64,000 bases of DNA, from NCBI GenBank assembly GCA_022616275.1, contig JAKEFB010000120.1:1-64000 (forward strand), read 5' to 3'. Below are positions 60,223 through 64,000 of this stretch, one piece after another; the stretch's first letter is position 1, and each line of letters starts with the position of its first letter. Under the pieces are notes generated by a model. That model saw only the letters and a list, made by a program, of their open reading frames with translations, was not told where the DNA came from and ran no database searches. The DNA comes from Chloroflexota bacterium. Lineage in GTDB: Bacteria > Chloroflexota > Anaerolineae > Promineifilales > Promineifilaceae. Both the position numbers and the translations under genes were made by a program.

Positions 60223-60462
60223 GGAAGCCTCCTATAAAAATAGCCACAAATTACACGAATTGTCCGAATTTATTTTGATTCATGGCGGTAGGCCACTAAC
60301 GGTGAACTCTTTGAATGTGGAAACAACCAGGGTCGGTACTCAGGTCATACAGGTAAAGCGTAGCATCATTTAGGTTAAAGGTCAAAGGTTGGGGAAAGGT
60401 GATCGAAACGTGAAAGTCAGGTAAGATGGGGTCCAACTTACGCCAAACGGCCGGAGGAAAAT
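60223..60462. other. Divergent intergenic region
   Basis: 240 bp between divergent genes. The first 50 bases (CACAAATTACACGAATTGTCC and neighbours) look like the dispersed repeat text at 16821-16904. No operator palindrome is clear. The ribosome site GGAGG precedes 60463 by five bases. Confidence 0.4.
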
Positions 60463-61299
60463 ATGGATATCAGCATTTGTTCGTACAGTTTTCACCGCTT
60501 ACTCGAAGCGGGTAAGCAGGACGTTTTCAAATATATCAGCGACTGCCGCGAGTTAGGGGCGACGAAGCTAGACCTGTGGAACGGTCACCTGCGGCCGCTG
60601 CTGGACGATCCGGCCCGGCCGCCGGCCAGCTTCACGCCGGAATATGCGCAACTATCGCCGGCGGAAGGTGAGTATCTGGTTGAGATCAGGGCGGCCGCCG
60701 GCGAAGCGGGACTACCTTTTGGCTGCCTGGCGGTGGACGGGGCGCACATCTACGAAGCCAGCCCGGAAGGGCGGCAAGCCAACCGGATGAAAGCGTATCG
60801 CTGGCTGGCTATTGCCGAGCGCCTGGGCGCAGAGCAAATCCGCCTCGACGCCGGCGGAGCGCCGGAAATGCCGGAGGAGATGTTTGAGATGATCGTCGCC
60901 GGGTACGACGACCTCATCCGGCGGGCCGGCGAGAAAGGGCTGGAAGTGATCATGGAGAACCATTGGGGGGCGTCCAAGATTCCGGAGAACGTGGTGCGGA
61001 TCCTGGAGGCGGTGAATGGCCTGGGGCTGCTGTTTGATACGGCTAACTGGGCGGAAGGAACGCAGGAGCAAGGCTGGGCGCTGTGCGCCCGGTACGCCCG
61101 GGCGACGCACATCAAGACCTTTGCTTTTGACGCCGCGGGCAACGAGACGACGACGGACATCCCCCGGGCGATAGGCTACCTGGTGGCGGCCGGGTACAAC
61201 GGTTGTTGGGGGATCGAGAGTTGCCCGCGCGACGGGGACGAATATGGAGGAGCCAGAAAGACAATTGCCTTGATTCGACGAGTGCTCGATGGAATTTGA
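60463..61299 (+). CDS. Sugar phosphate isomerase/epimerase family protein
   Basis: 278 residues, ATG at 60463 after GGAGGAAAAT. The xylose-isomerase-like barrel shows ISICSYSFHRLLE at the start, KLDLWNGH (about 36-43), a metal Glu in VIMENHWG (about 164-171), LLFDTANW (about 188-195; Asp), THIKTFAFD (about 212-220), and GCWGIES (about 246-252; Glu). This is the IolE/hexulose epimerase type. With the Gfo/Idh/MocA dehydrogenase gene next to it, it forms the usual pair for oxidising and isomerising an inositol or a sugar. Its stop codon lies inside a 50-bp repeat. Confidence 0.88.
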   Translation: MDISICSYSFHRLLEAGKQDVFKYISDCRELGATKLDLWNGHLRPLLDDPARPPASFTPEYAQLSPAEGEYLVEIRAAAGEAGLPFGCLAVDGAHIYEASPEGRQANRMKAYRWLAIAERLGAEQIRLDAGGAPEMPEEMFEMIVAGYDDLIRRAGEKGLEVIMENHWGASKIPENVVRILEAVNGLGLLFDTANWAEGTQEQGWALCARYARATHIKTFAFDAAGNETTTDIPRAIGYLVAAGYNGCWGIESCPRDGDEYGGARKTIALIRRVLDGI

Positions 61300-61342
61300 C
61301 GCAAAGACGCAGACTTTGGCAAGGCCAAAGTTCACGCAAAGG
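61293..61342. repeat. 50-bp dispersed repeat, copy 1
   Basis: Identical over 50 bp to 62478-62527. It contains the hairpin ACTTTGGC-aag-GCCAAAGT between two GACGCAAAG/CACGCAAAGG half-repeats. This copy supplies the stop codon of the upstream gene and the AAAGG ribosome site of the downstream one. Confidence 0.95.
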
Positions 61343-61347
61343 ATCAT

Positions 61348-62469
61348 ATGGATATGATGGACTCAAGCGTGTATAAACCTATTCGGATGGGGCTGGTGGG
61401 CGCGGGGCAGCGAGGGCAGCACCACCTTAATGACTACCGGCAGATTGAGGGGGCGGAGATTGTGGCGGTGGCGGACATTAACGAGGGGTTGGCCAGGCGG
61501 GTGGCGGCCGAGTTTAACATTCCCAACGTGTACACGGACTACCGCGAGTTGCTGCAGCGGGACGACATTGAAGCGGTGGACGTCTGCCTGCACAACAACC
61601 TGCACCGGCCGGTGGCGGTGGCAGCGATGGAGGCGGGCAAGGACGTCTATTGTGAAAAGCCGATGGCCGGCTCTTACGCGGACGCCAAAGCGATGGTTGA
61701 CGCGGCCCAGGCGTTGGGACGGAAGCTGGCTATCCAGCTTTTCACGCTATTCAGGCCGCAGACGCGGGCGGCCAAGACGTTGATAGAGGGAGGCTACCTT
61801 GGCGAGCTATATCACGCCCGCTCGACCGGGTTTCGGCGGCGGGGACGGCCGTACGTGGATGGTTACGGCACGGCGACGTTTGTGCAAAAGCGGCACGCGG
61901 CCGGCGGAGCGATCTACGACATGGGCGTGTACCACATTGCCAGGCTGCTGTATTTGCTGGGCAACCCGGCCGTGGAGCGGATAACGGGCAAGACGTATCA
62001 GAAGACGCCGATGGACGCGGCGCGCCAAAAGGCCAGCGGGTACGATGTGGAAGAGTTGGGGCTGGGGTTCGTTCATTTTACGAACGGGGTGACGCTAGAC
62101 ATTATCGAGGCCTGGGCCATTCACCTGGATGGGCTGGAGGGGTCAAGCGTCGTCGGAACATTAGGAGGCATACGCCTGGATCCGTTCGGCTATTACCACA
62201 ACCTTGGCGACCTGGAAGTGAACAGCACGGTGGACCTGGAGCGGATAGAGTACCGTTGGAAGAATGTTCACGACGGCGGGGACGTGTACGATAGCTCAGA
62301 ACACCACTGGATTGCGGCGCTGCAAGGGCGGGTGGACCTACTGCCGAGCGCGGAACTGGCCTTGAATACGATGTTGATTTCGGAGGGGATTTATCTATCT
62401 GACGACCTGGGGCGGGAGGTGACGGCCGGGGAGGTGAGAGAGCGATCTGTCTCGCTCAGCACGCTGTAG
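61348..62469 (+). CDS. Gfo/Idh/MocA family oxidoreductase
   Basis: 373 residues, ATG at 61348 (AAAGG upstream, inside the repeat). Rossmann start [18 protein letters not shown] (about 12-29), then [15 protein letters not shown], and [15 protein letters not shown] with the family EKP motif (about 104-106). The C-terminal sheet domain contains [20 protein letters not shown], with the catalytic-region Asp and His (about 189-202). Members are NAD(P)-dependent dehydrogenases of sugars, inositols or sugar acids. The gene is bracketed by two identical 50-bp repeats, which could mobilise or delete it. Confidence 0.92.
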   Translation: MDMMDSSVYKPIRMGLVGAGQRGQHHLNDYRQIEGAEIVAVADINEGLARRVAAEFNIPNVYTDYRELLQRDDIEAVDVCLHNNLHRPVAVAAMEAGKDVYCEKPMAGSYADAKAMVDAAQALGRKLAIQLFTLFRPQTRAAKTLIEGGYLGELYHARSTGFRRRGRPYVDGYGTATFVQKRHAAGGAIYDMGVYHIARLLYLLGNPAVERITGKTYQKTPMDAARQKASGYDVEELGLGFVHFTNGVTLDIIEAWAIHLDGLEGSSVVGTLGGIRLDPFGYYHNLGDLEVNSTVDLERIEYRWKNVHDGGDVYDSSEHHWIAALQGRVDLLPSAELALNTMLISEGIYLSDDLGREVTAGEVRERSVSLSTL

Positions 62470-62477
62470 GATGGGGA

Positions 62478-62527
62478 AATTTGACGCAAAGACGCAGACT
62501 TTGGCAAGGCCAAAGTTCACGCAAAGG
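62478..62527. repeat. 50-bp dispersed repeat, copy 2
   Basis: Same 50 bases as at 61293-61342, in the same orientation, placed 8 bp after the stop of the dehydrogenase gene. Direct repeats of this length can recombine and remove the 1.2 kb between them. Confidence 0.95.
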
Positions 62528-62691
62528 GGTAAAGGAAAATTTTTCACCGAAGCAGTTATGGTACAATAAGTGCAAGTAGATTGGTTTTCAAGGGTGTAAA
62601 GATGAGCGCAACTTTTCCTACAACCACTTCAAAGGTATATCCCAAAAAATGCACCTCAGAGATTGTCTAGGAGCAGCATAGGAAACAGAAG

Positions 62692-63036
62692 ATGGCGATA
62701 GCAAATACCTTAGAAGGACTGATTGTTAAAAGACCGGAACTACGCGGAGGACGGCCAATTATCGCTGGCACGGGGGTGACGGTTCGGACTATCGTTGGCC
62801 ACTACAAGCTGGGACTGACGCCAGAAGAAATTGCCGACGAGATGTCTCTGGAGTTGGCGGGGGTCTATGCCGCACTGCACACTGAATACTTGTCGGAGGG
62901 CCAATCTCATGCCGGTATCATCGTTTCTGATCAGTTGCAGGTAGGCCTGATTCTACGTCGCTTACTTAAATTACTTGATGCTCGCTCAGCGGCCGATATG
63001 CAGAACCGGTTAGAGTTTTTAAGCAACTGGAAGTAA
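62692..63036 (+). CDS. DUF433 antitoxin fused to the tail of its DUF5615 toxin
   Basis: 114 residues, ATG at 62692 (GGAAACAGAAG upstream). Residues of about 8-66 match DUF433 antitoxins: RPELRGGRPIIAGTGVTVRTI, YKLGLTPEEIADEM, and LAGVYAALHTEY. From about 72 on, HAGIIVSDQLQVGLILRRLL and DARSAADMQNRLEFLSNW match the C-terminal end of DUF5615 PIN-like toxins, normally a separate downstream gene. The end of the antitoxin and the front of the toxin with its Asp-rich nuclease core are missing. The most direct reading is a deletion joining the two genes in frame. The product may bind its old operator but should have no nuclease activity. Confidence 0.75.
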   Translation: MAIANTLEGLIVKRPELRGGRPIIAGTGVTVRTIVGHYKLGLTPEEIADEMSLELAGVYAALHTEYLSEGQSHAGIIVSDQLQVGLILRRLLKLLDARSAADMQNRLEFLSNWK

Positions 63037-63082
63037 CTGGCTCACGTTGTCCGGCCGGTCAGACGAGTAATTTGTTCAGGCG

Positions 63083-63591
63083 TTAAACGTTCCTGTAAAC
63101 GAAGTTAGTATTGCAAAAGTGAATGACGAATTTCAGGAACCTGACTGCTTCAACAGCGCGAATTATGCGCAGCCTGTACAGAGAGCTATTGGTTTGGTTT
63201 CGGATGTTGAGCGCCTCCTGAATCATCCGATGCCATCTTTCCGGTAAATGTTCCACTGCATACTCGCCGGCGCACGTTTTTGAGGTGATATCCTGCTCCT
63301 TGAACGTGTAGAACTGTCGAAGTACCCCAAGAACTACCCATTGAACGCCATAATCAGATAACAACCATGCCATTCGGGTTGGCTCTTGCGTAAAGCGCGC
63401 CCAGTAGGTATTGAGGTTCTCCCTGGTGGCTGCCATAAAGCTATCCCAATCCATCGAAAAGTTTAATTCTTGGGGCTCAGGGCCAGTAAGCGCCAACCCA
63501 TGATATTTGAGCACCCACGCAGTTCTTTTTCCATGACAGTCATGTACTCTTGCAAAAGAGGCCCCACCAGTTTGGGAATTTCCGCAGACAT
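63083..63591 (-). pseudogene. Nucleotidyltransferase gene with its catalytic middle deleted
   Basis: ATG at 63591 follows GGAGAAGCC and starts MSAEIPKLVGPLLQEYMTVM, like the first helix of aminoglycoside adenylyltransferase-type enzymes, but about 26 codons later the frame is wrong. In another frame the sequence resumes as LKYHGLALTGPEPQELNFS and continues through RENLNTYWARF, VQWVVLGVLRQFYTF and AGEYAVEHLPERWHRMIQEAL to the stop at 63083. This matches the helical DUF4111-type C-terminal domain. The GS-x-D-x-D catalytic region is absent. An internal deletion of about 100 codons plus a frame change explains this. Confidence 0.65.
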
Positions 63592-63648
63592 GGCTTCTCC
63601 TCAAATGCTGCTATTTCGACTAATTCTATTTCCCCGTTCCTACGCTTT

Positions 63649-64000
63649 TTACCAGAGTTCACGGCAATTCAAGTCGTCGCAAGCCGTTAGCGACCTTTGC
63701 AGCTTGGGCAGCCAGACCCATTGGAACTGCTCGTTGAGACCGCCGCGGCAGTACTCCGTGGCGATGTAGATGCCCATGGCTACGCACAATCTATAATCAT
63801 CCCAGAGCTGTTCCCAACTATAGTTTGCCACGCCATGCCGGAGCAGGTGGGTATGGTAGTGCTTGAGGACAGGTATCTCCAGGCGCCGGCGCCTCTCCAC
63901 GTCCCAATCAAGGACAAGGGCATAGGCCAGGTCATAGACGCCTAACCAGGTGGTGAGGCTCCAATCGAACGGCTGCCGGTCAATGATGTAAATCGGCCGG
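63649..64000 (-). CDS. APH-fold kinase, C-terminal part (runs off the window)
   Basis: The frame is open from the window edge to a stop at 63649 (116 codons seen). It begins with IYIIDRQPFDWSLTTWLGVYDLAYAL, matching the metal-binding Asp loop and following helix of the aminoglycoside phosphotransferase-type kinase fold. It continues with YSWEQLWDDYRLCVAMGIYIATEYC, a pattern of the C-lobe helices. The N-lobe and catalytic loop lie outside the window. Substrate unknown. The next gene on the strand is a nucleotidyltransferase remnant, so the two may once have formed a drug-modifying pair. Confidence 0.75.
   Translation of the reverse strand, partial: RPIYIIDRQPFDWSLTTWLGVYDLAYALVLDWDVERRRRLEIPVLKHYHTHLLRHGVANYSWEQLWDDYRLCVAMGIYIATEYCRGGLNEQFQWVWLPKLQRSLTACDDLNCRELW

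Noticed and set aside
62602-62670. 22-codon frame before the DUF433 fusion
   Set aside because: Too short, with no ribosome site and no family resemblance; it cannot be told from chance.
1-64000. tRNA, rRNA or riboswitch genes
   Set aside because: No cloverleaf with the conserved T-arm sequence, rRNA core sequence or known riboswitch core was noticed by eye on either strand; a covariance-model search could still reveal one.

Overview
The window looks like chromosomal DNA of a filamentous or free-living Chloroflexota bacterium (an Anaerolineae/Caldilineae-type lineage is my best guess). The signs are high GC with very frequent CGGCCG/GGCCGG words, secreted proteins carrying a YLPILF/LFLPIIV motif near a terminus, a CSLREA-type exoprotein, Thr/Pro-rich lipoproteins, large BTAD/NB-ARC/TPR regulators, and intergenic DNA full of short hairpin repeats. 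No rRNA, tRNA, CRISPR array or complete insertion sequence was found.

Layout. 1-9.7 kb: secreted and surface proteins (a CSLREA exoprotein cut by the window edge, a BNR/sialidase-fold protein), a pair of unknown large proteins (PDZ-like plus coiled coil), a secreted glycosidase-like protein beside 66-bp tandem repeats, an APH-fold kinase, a frameshifted lipoprotein and a TauE-type exporter. 9.9-20.6 kb: one long co-directional cluster with touching or overlapping genes, which reads as a surface-glycan or glycolipid pathway. It has a GDPD-like enzyme, two large multi-membrane-span proteins (GT-C/GT39-like), two zinc MDR polyol dehydrogenases, ribulose-phosphate 3-epimerase, a sugar-phosphate isomerase, two sister sugar nucleotidyltransferases and a GT2-GtrA fusion. 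20.6-26.8 kb: a histidine kinase that has lost its sensor part, then two unusual large proteins, one with a HINT autoprocessing domain and a lamin-tail domain, the other with an IS3 OrfA DNA-binding segment fused at its front. 26.8-29.0 kb: small, somewhat AT-richer genes (membrane proteins, ABM monooxygenase, SnoaL-like, a collapsed SRPBCC gene) divergent from a 997-residue BTAD/ATPase/TPR regulator.

32.9-46.4 kb: a single giant surface-protein locus of about 4,450 codons (seven LamG domains, thrombospondin-3-like Ca repeats, Calx-beta, cadherin-like and PKD domains) split by one frameshift near 39.3 kb. 46.5-55.3 kb: a small conserved protein, a second BTAD/NB-ARC/TPR regulator, a GntR(YtrA)-type regulator with a clear operator, a TAP-like hydrolase lipoprotein, an SPFH protein, and a Tat/lipobox dienelactone hydrolase. 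55.3-60.2 kb: a tightly coupled four-gene operon (BNR protein, molybdopterin oxidoreductase, UPF0158, lipoprotein). 60.4-62.5 kb: sugar isomerase plus Gfo/Idh/MocA dehydrogenase, the latter between two identical 50-bp repeats. 62.6-64 kb: remnants of a toxin-antitoxin pair and a nucleotidyltransferase, and the C-terminal part of a kinase-fold protein.

Two themes run through the window. First, internal-deletion gene decay: three separate loci keep the two ends of a gene but have lost the middle (27.9, 62.7 and 63.1 kb), alongside a truncated kinase and two frameshifts. Second, several families of intergenic hairpin repeats, one forming a three-way-junction fold and one that appears to have inserted with a short duplication.
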